The position numbers and the translations under genes were made by a program. Below, one piece after another: positions 35,001 to 49,400 of a DNA stretch of 64,000 nt (the first letter of the stretch is position 1; each line of letters begins with the position of its first letter). This DNA is from Archivesica marissinica (taxonomy: Eukaryota; Mollusca; Bivalvia; Venerida; Vesicomyidae). Under the pieces are notes generated by a model. The model had not been told where the DNA came from, did no database searches, and saw only the letters and a list, made by a program, of their open reading frames with translations. The stretch covers positions 80,052,341 through 80,116,340 of the forward strand of contig CM026387.1 of NCBI GenBank assembly GCA_014843695.1, given 5' to 3'.

Positions 35001-38000
35001 TGCTTTGTTCCCTTTATATACATTACAAGACATGCCGTATGTGTATGTACATTATCTACATATAATTAGTACTTTGTTCCCTTAATATACAGTCCCAGAT
35101 CTGTCGTATGTGTATGTACATTATCTACATATAATTAGTTCTTTGTTCCCTTTATATACAGTACCAGATTTGTCGTATGTATCTGTACATTATCTACATA
35201 TAATTAGTGCTTTGTTCCCTTAATATACAATCCCAGATCTGTCGTATGTGTATGTACATTATCTACATATAATTAGTGCTTTTTCCCTGTATATACAGTA
35301 CAAGACATGGCGTATGTGTATGTACATTATCTACATATAATTAGTGCTTTGTTCCCTTTATATACAGAACCAGATCTAGCGTATGTGTATGTACATTATC
35401 TACATATAAATAGTGCTTTGTTCCCTTTATATACAGTACCAGATAGATCTAGCGTATGGGTATGTACATTATCTGCTTATAATTAGGGCTTTGTTCCCTT
35501 TATATACAGTACCAGATAGATCTAGCGTATGTGTATGTACATTATCTACATATAATTAGTGCTTTGTTCCCTTTATATACAGTACCAGATATATCCAGCG
35601 TATGGGTATGTACATTATCTACATATAATTAATGCTTTGTTCCCTTTATATACAGTGCCAGATCAAGCGTATGTTTATGTACATTATCTACATATAATTA
35701 GTGCTTTGGTCCCTTTATATACAGTACCAGATAGATCTAGCGTATGGGTATGTACATTATCTACATATAATTAGTGCTTTTTTCCCTTTATATACAGTGC
35801 CAGATCTGTCGTATGTATCTGTTCATTATCTACCTATAATTAGTGCTTTGTTCACTTTATATAAAGTGCCAGATCTAGCGTATGTGTATGTACATTATCT
35901 ACATATAATTAGTGTTTTGTTCCCTTTATATACAGTACCAGATCTAGCGTATGTGTATGTACATTATCTACATATATTTAGGGCTTTGTACCCGTTATAT
36001 ACAGTACCAAATCTGTCGTATGTGTATGTACATTATCTACATATATTTAGGGCTTTGTTCCCTTTATATACAGTACCAGATAGATCTAGCGTATGGGTAT
36101 GTACATTATCTGCTTATATTTAGGGCTTTGTTCCCTTTATATACAGTACCAGATAGATATAGCGTATGTGTATGTACATTATCTACATATAATTAGTGCT
36201 TTGTTCCCTTTATATACAGTACCAGATATATCTAGCGTATGGGTATGTACATTATCTACCTATAATAATTGCTTTGTTCCCTTTATATACTGTACCAGAT
36301 AGATCTAGCGTATGGGTATGTACATTATCTACATATAATTAGTGCTTTGTTCCCTTTATATACAGTGCCAGATCTGTCGTATGTATCTGTACATTATCTA
36401 CATATAATTAATGCTTTGTTCCCTTTATATACTTATATACAGTTCCTGATCTGTCGTATGTGTATGTACATTATCTACATATAATTAGGGCTTTGTTCCC
36501 TTTACATACAGTGCCAGATCTGTCGTATGTGTTTGTACGTTATCTACATATAATTAGTGCTTTGTTCACTTTATATACAGTACAAGACATGGCATATGTG
36601 TATGTACATTATCTACATATAATTAGTGCTTTATTCCCTTTATATACCGTACCAGATCTAGAGTATGTGTATGTACATTATCTACATATAATTAGGGCTT
36701 TGTTCCTTTATTTACAGTGCCTGATCAAGCGTATGTGTATGTACATTATCTACATATAATTAGGGCTTTGTTCCTTTATATACAGTGCCTGATCAAGAGT
36801 ATGTGTATGTACATTATCTACATATAATTAGTGCTTTGTTCCCTTTATATACAGTACCAGACCTGGCGTATGTGTATGTACATTATCTACATATAATTAG
36901 TGCTTTATTCACTTTATATACAGTACAAGACATGGATTATGTGTATGTACATTATCTACATATAATTAGTGCTTTGTTCACTTTATATACAGTACAAGAC
37001 ATGCTGTATGTGTATCTACATTATCTCCATATAATTAGTGCTTTGTTCCCTTTATATACAGTACCAGATCTAGCGTATGTGTATGTACATTATCTACATA
37101 TAATTAGTGCTTTGTTCCCTTTATATACAGCACCAGATAGATCTAGCGTATGGGTATGTACATTATCTGCTTATAATTAGGGCTTTGTTCCCTTTATATA
37201 CAGTACCAGATAGATCTAGCGTATGTGTATGTACATTATCTACATATAATTAGTGCTTTGTTTCCTTTATATACAGTACCAGATAGATCTATCGTATGAG
37301 TATGTACATTATCTACATATAATTAGTGCTTTGGTCCCTTTATATACAATACCAGATTCTAGCGTATGGGTATGTACATTATCTACATATAATTAGTGCT
37401 TTGTTCCTTTTATATACAGTACCAGATAGATCTAGCGTATGGGTATGTACATTATCTACATAAAATTAGTGCTTTGTCCCCTTTATATACTGTACCAGAT
37501 AGATCTAGAGTATGGGTATGTACATTATCTACATATAATTAGTGCTTTGTTCCCTTTATATACAGTGCCAGATCTGTCGTATGTATCTGTACATTATCTA
37601 CATATAATTAGTGCTTTGTTCCCTTTATATACAGTGCCAGATCAAGCGTATGTGTATGTACATTATCTACATATAATTAGTGCTTTGGTCCCTTTATATA
37701 CAGTACGAGATAGATCTAGCGTATGGGTATGTACATTATCTACATATAATTAGTGCTTTGTTCCCTTTATATACAGTGCCAGATCTGTCCTATGTATCTG
37801 TACATTATCTACATATAATTAGTGCTTTGGTCCCTTTATATACAGTACCAGATAGCTCTAGCGTATGGGTATGTACATTATCTACATATAATTAGTGCTT
37901 TGTTCCCTTTATATACAGTGCCAGACATGGCGTATGTGTATATACATTATCTACTTATAATTAGAGCTTTGTTCCCCTTATATACAGTGCTAGACCTGGC

Positions 38001-41000
38001 GTATGTGTATGTACATTATCTACATATAATTAGTGCTTTGTTCACGTTATATACAGTATAAGACATGCTGTATGTGTATGTACATTATCTCCATATAATT
38101 AGTGCTTTGTTCCCTTTATTTACAGTACCAGATCTAGCGTATGTGTATGTACATTATCTACATATAATTAGTGCTTTGTTCCCTTTATATACTTATATAC
38201 AGTTCCTGATCTGTCGTATGTGTATGTACATTATCTACATATAATTAGGGCTTTGTTCCCTTTACATACAGTGCCAGATCTGTCGTATGTGTATGTACAT
38301 TATCTAAATATAAGTATTGTTTTGTTGCCTTTATATACAGTGCCAGATCTGTCGTATGTATCTGTACATTATATACATATAATTAGTGCTTTGTTCCCTT
38401 TATAAACAGTGCCAGATCTGTCGTATGTGTATGTACATTATCTAAATATAATTAGTGCCGTGTTCCCTTTATATACAGTGCCAGATCTATCGTATGTATC
38501 TGTACATTATCTACATATAATTAGTGCTTTATTCCCTTTACATACAGTACCAGATCTAGCGTATGTGTATGTACATTATCTACATATAGTTAGTGCTTTG
38601 TTCCCGTTATATACAGTACCACATATATCTAGCGTATGGGTATGTACATTATCTACATATAATTAGTGCTTTGTTCCCTTTATATACAGTACCAGCTAGA
38701 TATAGCGTATGGGTATGTACATTTATCGACATATAATTAGTGCTTTGTTCCCTTTATATACAGTGCCAGATCTGTCGTATGTGTATATACATTACCTACA
38801 TATAATTAGTGCTTTGTTCACTTTATATACAGTGCCAGATCTAGTGTATGTGTATGTACATTATCTACATATAATTAGTGCTTTGTTCCCTTTATATACA
38901 GTACAAGACATATGGCGTATGTGTATGTACATTATCTAAATATAATTAGTGCTTTGTTCCCTATATATACAGTGCCAGACCTGTTGAATGTGTATGTGCA
39001 TTATCTACATATGATTAGTGCTTTGTTCCCTTTATATACAGTGCCAGACCTGGCGTATGTGTATTTACATTATCTACATATAAGTAGTGCTTTGTTCACT
39101 TTATATACAGTATCAGACATGGCGTATGTGTATGTACATTATATACATATAATTAGGGCTTTGTTCCCTTTATATACAGTGCCAGACACGGCGTATGTGT
39201 ATGTAAATTAAATACATATAATTAGTGCTTTGTTCCCTTTATATACCGTACAAGACATGGCGTATGTCTATGTACATTATCTACATATAATTAGGGCTTT
39301 GTTCCCTTTATATACAGTGCAAGACATGGCGTATGTGTATGTATATTATCTACATATAATTAGTGCTTTGTTCAATTTAACAAAAAGTGCCAGACATGGC
39401 GTATGTGTATGTACATTATCTACATATAATTAGTGATTTGTTCCCTTTATGTACAGTACAAGACATGGCCTATGTGTATGTACATTATCTACATATAATT
39501 AGTGCTTTGTTCCCTTTATATACAGTGCAATACCTGGCGTATGTGTATGTACATTATCTGCTTATAATTACTGCTTTGTTCCCTTTATACACAGTGCCAG
39601 ATCTAGCGTATGTGTATGTACATTATCTACATATACTTATTGCGTTGTTTCCTTTATATACAGTGTCAGACCTGGCGTATGTGTATGTACATTATCTACA
39701 TATAATTTGTGTTTTGTTCCCTTTATATACAGTGCCAGACCTGGCGCATGTGTATGTACATTATCTGCTTATAATTAGTGCTTTGTTCACTTTATATACA
39801 GTATCAGATAGATCTAGCGTATGTGTATGTACATTATCTACATATAATTAGTGCTTTGTTCCTTTTACATACAGTATGTCGTATGTGTATGTAAAGTATC
39901 TACACATAATTAGTGCTTTGTTTCCTTTATATACAGTACCAGATCTAGCGTATGTGTATGTACATTATCTACATATAATTAGTGCTTTGTACCCTTTATA
40001 TACAGTTTCAGACCTGGCGTATGTATGTACATTATCTACATATAATTAGTGCTTTGTTCCCTATATTTACAGTGCCAGACCTGGCGCATGTGTATGTACA
40101 TTATCTGCTTATAATTAGTGCTTTGTTCACTTTATATACAGTACCAGATATGCGTATGTGTATGTACATTATCTACATATAATTAGTGCCGTGTTCCCTT
40201 TATATACAGTACCAGATATGTCGTATGTGTATTACAGTATCTACACATAATTAGTGCTTTGTTTCCTTTATATACAGTGCCAGACCTGGCGTATGTGTAT
40301 GTATATTATCTATATATAATTAGTGCTTTGGTCCCTTTATATACAGTGCCCGACATGGCGTATGTGTCTGTACATATCTACACAAATTAGTGCTTTGTTT
40401 CCTTTATATACAGTAGATCTAGCGTATGTTATGTACATTATCTACATATAATTAGTGCTTTGTACCCTTTATATACAGTGTCAGACCTGGCGTATGTGCA
40501 TGTACATTATCTACATATAATTTTTTACATATACAGTGTCAGACCTGGCGTATGTGCATGAACATATCTATATAATTAGTGCTTTGTTCCCTATGTATAC
40601 AGTGCCAGACCTGGTGTATGTGTATGTGCATTATCTACATATGATTAGTGCTTTGTTCCCTTTATATACAGTGCCAGACCTGGCGTATGTGTATGTACAT
40701 TTTCTACATATAATTAGGGCTTTGTTCCCTTTATATACAGTGTCAGACACGGCGTATGTGTATGTTAATTAAATACATATAATTAGTGCTTTGTTCCCTT
40801 TATATACAGTACAAGACATGGCGTATGTGTATGTATATTATCTACATATAATTAGTGCATTGTTCCCTTTATATACAGTGCCATACCTGGCGTATGTGTA
40901 TGTACATTATCTGCTTATAATTACTGCTTTGTTCCCTTTACATACAGTACTAGATATGTCGTATGTGTATGTACAGTATCTACACATAATTAGTGCTTTG

Positions 41001-44000
41001 TTTCCTTTATATACAGTGCCAGACCTGGCGTATGTGTATGTATATTATCTACATATAATTAGTGCTTTATTCCCTTTAGATACAGTGCCCGACATGGCTT
41101 ATGTGTCTGTACATTATCTACATATAATTATTGCTTTATTCCCTTTATATACAGTACCAGATATGTCGTATGTGTATGTAAAGTATCTACACATAATTAG
41201 TGCTTTGTTTCCTTTATATACAGTACCAGATCTAGCGTATGTGTATGTACATTATCTACATATAATTAGTGCTTTGTACCCTTTATATACAGTTTCAGAC
41301 CTGGCGTATGTGCATGTACATTATCTACATATAATTAGTGCTTTGTTCCCTATATTTACAGTGCCAGACCTGGCGCATGTGTATGTACATTATCTGCTTA
41401 TAATTAGTGCTTTGTTCACTTTATATACAGTACCAGATATATCTAGCGTATGTGTATGTACATTATCTACATATAATTAGTGCCGTGTTCCCTTTATATA
41501 CAGTACCAGATATGTCGTATGTGTATTTACAGTATCTACACATAATTAGTGCTTTGTTTCCTTTATATACAGTGCCAGACCTGGCGTATGTGTATGTATA
41601 TTATCTATATATAATTAGTGCTTTGGTCCCTTTATATACAGTGCCCGACATGGCGTATGTGTCTGTACAGTATCTACACATAATTAGTGCTTTGTTTCCT
41701 TTATATACAGTACGAGATCTAGCGTATGTGTATGTACATTATCTACATATAATTAGTGCTTTGTACCCTTTATATACAGTGTCAGACCTGGCGTATGTGC
41801 ATGTACATTATCTACATATAATTAGTGCTTTGTACCCTTTATATACAGTGTCAGACCTGGCGTATGTGCATGAACATTATCTACATATAATTAGTGCTTT
41901 GTTCCCTATGTATACAGTGCCAGACCTGGTGTATGTGTATGTGCATTATCTACATATGATTAGTGCTTTGTTCCCTTTATATACAGTGCCAGACCTGGCG
42001 TATGTGTATGTACATTTTCTACATATAATTAGGGCTTTGTTCCCTTTATATACAGTGTCAGACACGGCGTATGTGTATGTTAATTAAATACATATAATTA
42101 GTGCTTTGTTCCCTTTATATACAGTACAAGACATGGCGTATGTGTATGTATATTATCTACATATAATTAGTGCATTGTTCCCTTTATATACAGTGCCATA
42201 CCTGGCGTATGTGTATGTACATTATCTGCTTATAATTACTGCTTTGTTCCCTTTATATACAGTGCCAGATCTAGCGTATGTGTATGTACATTATCTACAT
42301 ATACTTAGTGCGTTGTTTCCTTTATATACAGTGTCAGACCTGGCGTATGTGTATGTACATTATCTACATATAATTAGTGTTTTGTTCCCTATATATACAG
42401 TGCCAGACCTGGCGCATGTGTATGTACATTATCTGCTTATAATTAGTGCTTTGTTCACTTTATATACAGTACCAGATAGATCTAGCGTATGTGTATGTAC
42501 ATTATCTACATATAATTAGTGCTTTGTTTCCTTTATATACAGTGCCAGACCTGGTGTATGTGTATGTATATTATCTACATATAATTAGTGCTTTGTTCCC
42601 TTTATATACAGTGCCCGACATGGCGTATGTGTCTGTACATTATCTACATATAATTATTGCTTTATTCCCTTTATATACAGTACCAGATATTTCGTATGTG
42701 TATGTACAGTATCTACACATAATTAGTGCTTTGTTTCCTTTATATACAGTACCAGATCTAGCGTATGTGTATGTACATTATCTACATATAATTAGTGCTT
42801 TGTACCCTTTATATACAGTGTCAGACCTGACGTATGTGCATGTACATTATCTACATATAATTAGTGCTTTGTTCCCTTTATATACAGTACCAGATCCAGC
42901 GTATGTGTATGTACATTATCTACATATAATTAGTGCTTTGTTCCCTTTATGTACAGTACCAGACCTGGCGTATGTGTATGTACAGTATCTACATATAATC
43001 AGTGCCTTGTTCCCTTTATATACAGTGCCAGATCTGTCGTAAGTGTATGTATATTATCTACATATAATTAGTGCATTTTTCCCTTTACATACAGTGCCAG
43101 ATCTGTCGTATGTGTATGTACAATATCTACATATAATTAATGCTTCGTTCCCTGTATATACAGTGCCAGATCCAGCGTATGTGTATGTACATTATCTACA
43201 TATAATTAGTGCTTTGTACCCTTTATATACAGTGTCAGACCTGGCGTATGTGCATGTACATTATCTACATATAATTAGTGCTTTGTTCCCTATATATACA
43301 GTGCCAGACCTGGCGCATGTGTATGTACATTATCTGCTTATAATTAGTGCTTTGTTCACTTTATATACAGTACCAGATATATATAGCGTATGTGTATGTA
43401 CATTATCTACATATAATTAGTGCTGTGTTCCCTTTATATACAGTACCAGATATGTCGTATGTGTATGTACAGTAACTACACATAATTAGTGCTTTGTTTC
43501 CTTTATATACAGTGCCAGACCTGGCGTATGTGTATGTATATTATCTACATATAATTAGTGCTTTGTTCCCTTTATATACACTGCCCGACAATAGCGTATG
43601 TGTCTGTACAGTATCTACACATACTTAGTGCTTTGTTTCCTTTATATACAGTACCAGATCTAGCGTATGTGTATGTACATTATCTGCTTATAATTAGTGC
43701 TTTGTACCCTTTATATACAGTGTCAGACCTGGCGTATGTGCATGTACATTATCTACATATAATTAGTGCTTTGTACCCTTTATATACAGTGTCAGACCTG
43801 GCTGATGTGCATGAACATTATCTACATATAATTAGTGCTTTGTTCCCTATATATACAGTGCCAGACCTGGTGTATGTGTATGTGCATTATCTACATATGA
43901 TTAGTGCTTTGTTCCCTTTATATACAGTGCCAGACCTGGCATATGTGCATGTACATTATCTACTTATAATTAGTGCTTTGTTCCCTTTATATACAGTACC

Positions 44001-46215
44001 TGATCTTCCTATGTGTATGTACATTATCTACATATAATTAGTGCTTTGTTCCCTATATATACAGTGTCAGACCTGGCGTATGTGTCTGTACATTATCTGC
44101 ATATAATTAATGCTTTTTCCCCTTTACATACAGTGCCAAATCTGTCGTATCTGTATGTACATTATCTACATATAATCAGTGCGTTGTTCCCTTTATATAC
44201 AGTACCAGATCTGTTGTATGTGTATGTACATTATCTACATATAATCAGTGTTTTGTTCCCTTTATATATAGTACCAGATCTATCGTATGTGTATGTACTT
44301 TATCTACATATAATTAGTGCTTTTTTCCCTTTATATACAGTGCCAGACCTGGCGTATGTGTATGTACATTATCTACATATAATTAGTGCCTTATTCCCTT
44401 TATATACAGTACCAGATCTGTCGTATGTGCATGTACAGTATCTCCATACAATTTGTGCTTTGTTCCCTTTATATACAGTGGCATATCTAGCGTATGTGTA
44501 TGTACATTATCTACATATAATTAGTGCATTGTTCCCTTTATATAGAGTACCAGATATGTCGCATGTGTATGTACATTATCTACATATAATCAGTGTTTTG
44601 TTCCCTTTATATATAATACTAGATCTGTCGTATGAGTATGTACATTATCTAAATATAATTGGTGCTTTATTCCCTTTATATACAGTACCAGATCTGTCCT
44701 ATGTGTATGTACATTATCTACATATAATTAGTGCTTTGTTCCCTTTATATACAGTGTCAGACCTGGCGTATGTGCATGTACATTATATACATATAATTAG
44801 TGCTTTGTTCCCTATATATACAGTGCCAGAGCTGGCGTATGTGTATGTACATTATCTACATATAATTAGTGCCTTATTCCCTTTATATACAGTCCCACAT
44901 CTGTCGTATATGCATGTACATCATCTCCATATAATTTGTGCTTTGTTCCCTTTATATACAGTGCCAGACCTGATGTATGTGTCTGTACATTACCTGTATA
45001 TAGTTAGTGCTTTGTTCCCTTTAAAGACAGTGCCAGATCTGTCGTATGTGTATGTATATTAACTACATATAATTAGTGCGTTGTTCCCTTTATCTGTCGT
45101 ATGTGTATGTACATTATCTACATAAAATTAGTGCCTTGTTCCATTTATATACAGTGCCACATCTGTCGTATGTGCATGTACATTATCAACATATAATTAG
45201 TGCTTTGTTCCCTTTATATACAGTGCCACATCTGTCGTATGTGTATGTATATTATCTACATATAATTAGTGCTGTGTTCCCTTTATATACAGTGCCAGAC
45301 CTGGCGTATGTGTCTGTACATTAACTGCATATAATTAGTGCTTTGTTCCCTTTAAAGACAGTGCCAGACCTTTCGTATGTGTACGTATATTATCTACATA
45401 TAATTAGTGCGTTGTTCCCTTTATATACAGTGCCATATCTGTCGTATGTGTATGTACATTATCTACATAAAATTAGTGCCTTGTTCCCTTTATATACAGT
45501 GCCACATCTGTGGTATGTGCATGTACATTATCTACATATAATTAGTGCTTTGTTACCTTTATATACAGTGCCACATCTGTCGTATGTGCATGTACATCAT
45601 CTCCATATAATTTGTGCTTTGTTCCCTTTATATACAGTGCCATATTTAGCGTATGTGTATGTACATTATCTACATATAATTAGTGCTGTGTTCCCTTTAT
45701 ATACAGTGCCATACCTGGCGTATGTGTATGTACATTATCTACATATAATTAGTGCTTTGTTCCCTTTATAAACAGTGCCACATCTGTCGTATGTGTATGT
45801 ACATTATCTATATATAATTAGTGCGTTGTTCCCTTTACATACAGTGCCAAATCTGTCGTATGTGTATGTACATTATCTACATATAATTAGTGTTTTGTTC
45901 CCTTTATATATAGTACCAGATCTATCGTATGTGTATGTACTTTATCTACATATAATTAGTGCGTTGTTCCCTTTATATACAGTGCCACATCTGGCGTATG
46001 TGTATGTACATTATCTCTATATATAATTAGTGCCTTGTTCCCTTTATATACAGTGCTAGATCTGCCATATGTGTATGTATATTATCTATATATATTTATT
46101 GTTTTATTCCCTTTATATACTGTGCTAGATCTGCCATATGTGTATGTATATTATCTGTGTATGTATATTAGTGCTTTATTCCCTTTATATACAGTGCTAG
46201 ATCTGCCGTTAATGT
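20045..46215. repeat. 69-bp satellite array, about 375 copies over 26 kb
   Basis: Direct repeats of TACAGTACCAGACATGGCGT, then ATGTGTATGTACATTATCTA, CATATAATTAGTGCTTTGTT and CCCTTTATA. Monomers vary chiefly at the position after CCAGA: CATGGCG, TCTGTCG, TCTAGCG, CCTGGCG and a 73-bp form with TAGATCTAGCG. Each includes ATGTACAT, an 8-bp palindrome; many include CAGATCTG. From 20 to 33 kb there is clear higher-order structure: blocks recur at spacings of 2573, about 1740 and 1810 bp. From 39 to 46 kb monomers are more diverged, with more indels. The 23-codon open frame (69 = 3 x 23) is broken repeatedly by the 73-bp variants and starts anew, as expected of non-coding satellite. Confidence 0.98.
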
Positions 46216-46435
46216 TTTTGTGCCTTATTTAAAGTGTCGTAGCTATGACACAAATGGTGTACCTGCCCGTGGGCATATGAACGCAGGGTTATTGCCTGTG
46301 GGGGGTCCCTTCGATGCATTTTCCTGAATTTTAAAGACCTTTTCCGGACTTAATTGACCGGGCAGAGTGCGAGACAGAGATTGCGGAGACAATGCAACTA
46401 GTAATGAAACTAAGCAAATGTTGAATGATCAGAAT
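46216..46435. other. short unique spacer between two large satellites
   Basis: About 220 bp of non-repetitive sequence (GTGGGCATATGAACGCAGGG, then ACCTTTTCCGGACTTAATTG) separates the 69-bp and 26-bp arrays. No gene or mobile element was recognised. CAACTAGTAATGA near its end may be a decayed 26-B monomer. Confidence 0.55.
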
Positions 46436-49400
46436 TTAGACTAGTGGCCAATGATGTTGGCTTGGACTAGTCGCCAATGATTTTGGCTTAGACTAGTCGC
46501 CAATGATGTTGGCTTGGACTAGTCGCCAATGATGTTGGCTTGAACTAGTCGTCAATGAGGTTGGCTTGGACTAGTCGCCAATGATGTTGGTTTAGCCTAA
46601 TCGCCAATGATGTTGGCTTGGTCTAGTCGTCAACGATGTTGGCTTGGACTAGTCGCCAATGATGTTGGCTTAGACTAGTCGCCAATGATGTTGGCTTAGA
46701 TTAGTCGCCAATGATGTTGGCTTAGACTAGTCGCCAATGATGTTGGCTTGGACCAGTCGCCAATGATGTTGGCTTGGACTAGTCGCCAATGATGTTGGCT
46801 TGGACTAGTCGCCAATGATGTTGGCTTGGACTAGTCACCAATGATGTTGGCTTGGACTAGTCGCCAATGGTGTTGGCTTAGACTAGTCGCCAATGATGTT
46901 GGCTTAGACTAGTCACCAATGATGTTGGCTTAGACTAGTCGCCAATGATGTTGGCTTAGACTAGTCACCAATGATGTTGGCTTAGACTAGTCGCCAATGA
47001 TGTTGGCTTAGACTAGTCACCAATGATGTTGATTGGACTGGTCGCCAATGATGTTGGTTTAGACTAGTCGCCAATAATGTCGGATTGGACTAGTCGCCAA
47101 TGATGTTGGTTTACACTTGTCGCCAATGATGTTGGTTTAGACTAGTCACCAATAATGTTCGCTTAGTCTAGTCGCCAATGATGTTGGTTTAGACTAGTCG
47201 CCAATGATGTTGGCTTAGACTAGTCGCCAATGATGTTGATTTAGACTAGTCGTCAATGATGTTTGATTGGAATAGTCGCCAATGATGTTGGTTTAGACTA
47301 GTCGCCAATGATGTTGGTTTAGACTAGTCGCCAATGATGTTGGTTTAGACTAGTCGCCAATGATGTTGGTTTAGACTAGTCACCAATAATGTTGGCTTAG
47401 ACTAGTCGCCAATGATGTTGGTTTAGACTAGTCGCCAATGATGTTGGCTTAGACTAGTCGCCAATGATGATGGTTTAGACTAGTCGCCAATGATGTTTGA
47501 TTGGACTAGTCGCCAATGATGTTGGTTTAGACTAGTCGCCAATGATGTTAGTTTAGACTAGTCGCCAATGATGTTGGTTTAGACTAGTCTCCAATGATGT
47601 TGGCTTAGACTAGTCGCCAATGATGATGGTTTAGACTAGTCGCCAATGATGTTTGATTGGACTAGTCGCCAATGATGTTGGTTTAGACTAGTCGCCAATG
47701 ATGTTGGTTTAGACTAGTCGCCAATGATGTTGGTTTAGACTAGTCGCCAATGATGTTGGTTTAGACTAGTCGCCAATGATGTTGGATTGGACTAGTCGCC
47801 TATGATGTTGGCTTAGACTAGTCGCCAATGATGTTGGTTTAGACTAGTCGCCAATGATGTGGGCTTAGACTAGTCGCCAATGATGTTGGCTTGGACTAGT
47901 CGCCAATGATGTTGGATTGGACTAGTCGCCAATGATGTTGGTTTAGACTAGTCGCCAATGATGTTGGCTTAGACTAGTCGCCAATGATGTTGGTTTAGAC
48001 TAGTCGCCAATGATGTTGACTTAGACTAGTCATCAATGATGTTGGCTTGGTCTAGTCGCCAATGATGTTGGTTTAGACTAGTCGCCAATGATGTTGGCTT
48101 AGACTAGTCGCCAATGATGTTGGCTTAGACTAGTCACCAATGATGTTGGCTTAGACTAGTCGCCAATGATGTTGGCTTAGACTAGTCACCAATGATGTTG
48201 ATTGGACTGGTCGCCAATGATGTTGGTTTAGACTAGTCGCCAATGATGTTGGATTGGACTAGTCGCCAATGATGTTGGTTTACACTTGTCACCAATGATG
48301 TTGGTTTAGACTAGTCACCAATAATGTTGGCTTAGTCTAGTCGCCAATGATGTTGGTTTAGACTAGTCGCCAATGATGTTGGCTTAGACTAGTCGCCAAT
48401 GATGTTGATTTAGACTAGTCGCCAATGATGTGTGATTGAACTAGTCGCCAATGATGTTGATTTAGACTAGTCGCCAATGATGTTGGTTTAGACTAGTCGC
48501 CAATGATGTTGGTTTAGGCTAGTCGCCAATGATGTTGGTTTAGACTAGTCGCCAATGATGTTTGCTTAGACTAGTCGCCAATGATGTTGGTTTAGACTAG
48601 TAACCAATAATGTTGGCTTAGACTAGTCGCCAATGATGTTGGTTTAGACTAGTCGCCAATGATGTTGGCTTAGACTAGTCGCCAATGATGTTGGTTTAGA
48701 CTAGTCGCCAATGATGTTTGATTGGACTAGTCGCCAATGATGTTGGTTTAGACTAGTCGCCAATGATGTTGGTTTAGACTAGTCGCCAATGATGTTGGTT
48801 TAGACTAGTCGCCAATGATGTTGGTTTAGACTAGTCGCCAATGATGTTGGTTTAGACTAGTCGCCAATGATGTTGGCTTGGACTAGTCGCCAATGATGTT
48901 GGATTGGACTAGTCGCCAATGATGTTGGTTTAGACTAGTCGCCAATGATGTTGGCTTAGACTAGTCGCCAATGATGTTGGTTTAGACTAGTCGCCAATGA
49001 TGTTGACTTAGACTAGTCATCAATGATGTTGGCTTGGTCTAGTCGCCAATGATGTTGGTTTAGACTAGTCGACAATGATGTTGGTTTAGACTAGTCGCTA
49101 ATGATGTTGGCTTAGACTAGTCATCAATGATGTTGGCTTGGACTAGTCGCCAATGATGTTGGCTTAGACTAGTCGCCAATGATCTTGGTTTAGACTAGTC
49201 GCCAATGATGTTGGCTTAGACTAGTCGCCAATGATGTTGGCTTAGACTAGTCGCCAATGATGTTGGCTTAGACTAGTCGCCAATGGTGTTGTTTTAGACT
49301 TGTTGCCAATGATGTTGGTTTAGACTAGTGGCCAATGATGTTGGTTTAGCCTAATCGCCAATGATGTTGGCTTGGTCTAGTCGTCAACGATGTTGACTTG

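Noticed and set aside
20090..46232. Dozens of plus-strand frames encoding a 23-residue Tyr/His/Leu-rich repeat
   Set aside because: Explained by the 69-bp period. The 73-bp variants and scattered indels break the frame repeatedly with no sign of selection to keep it open.
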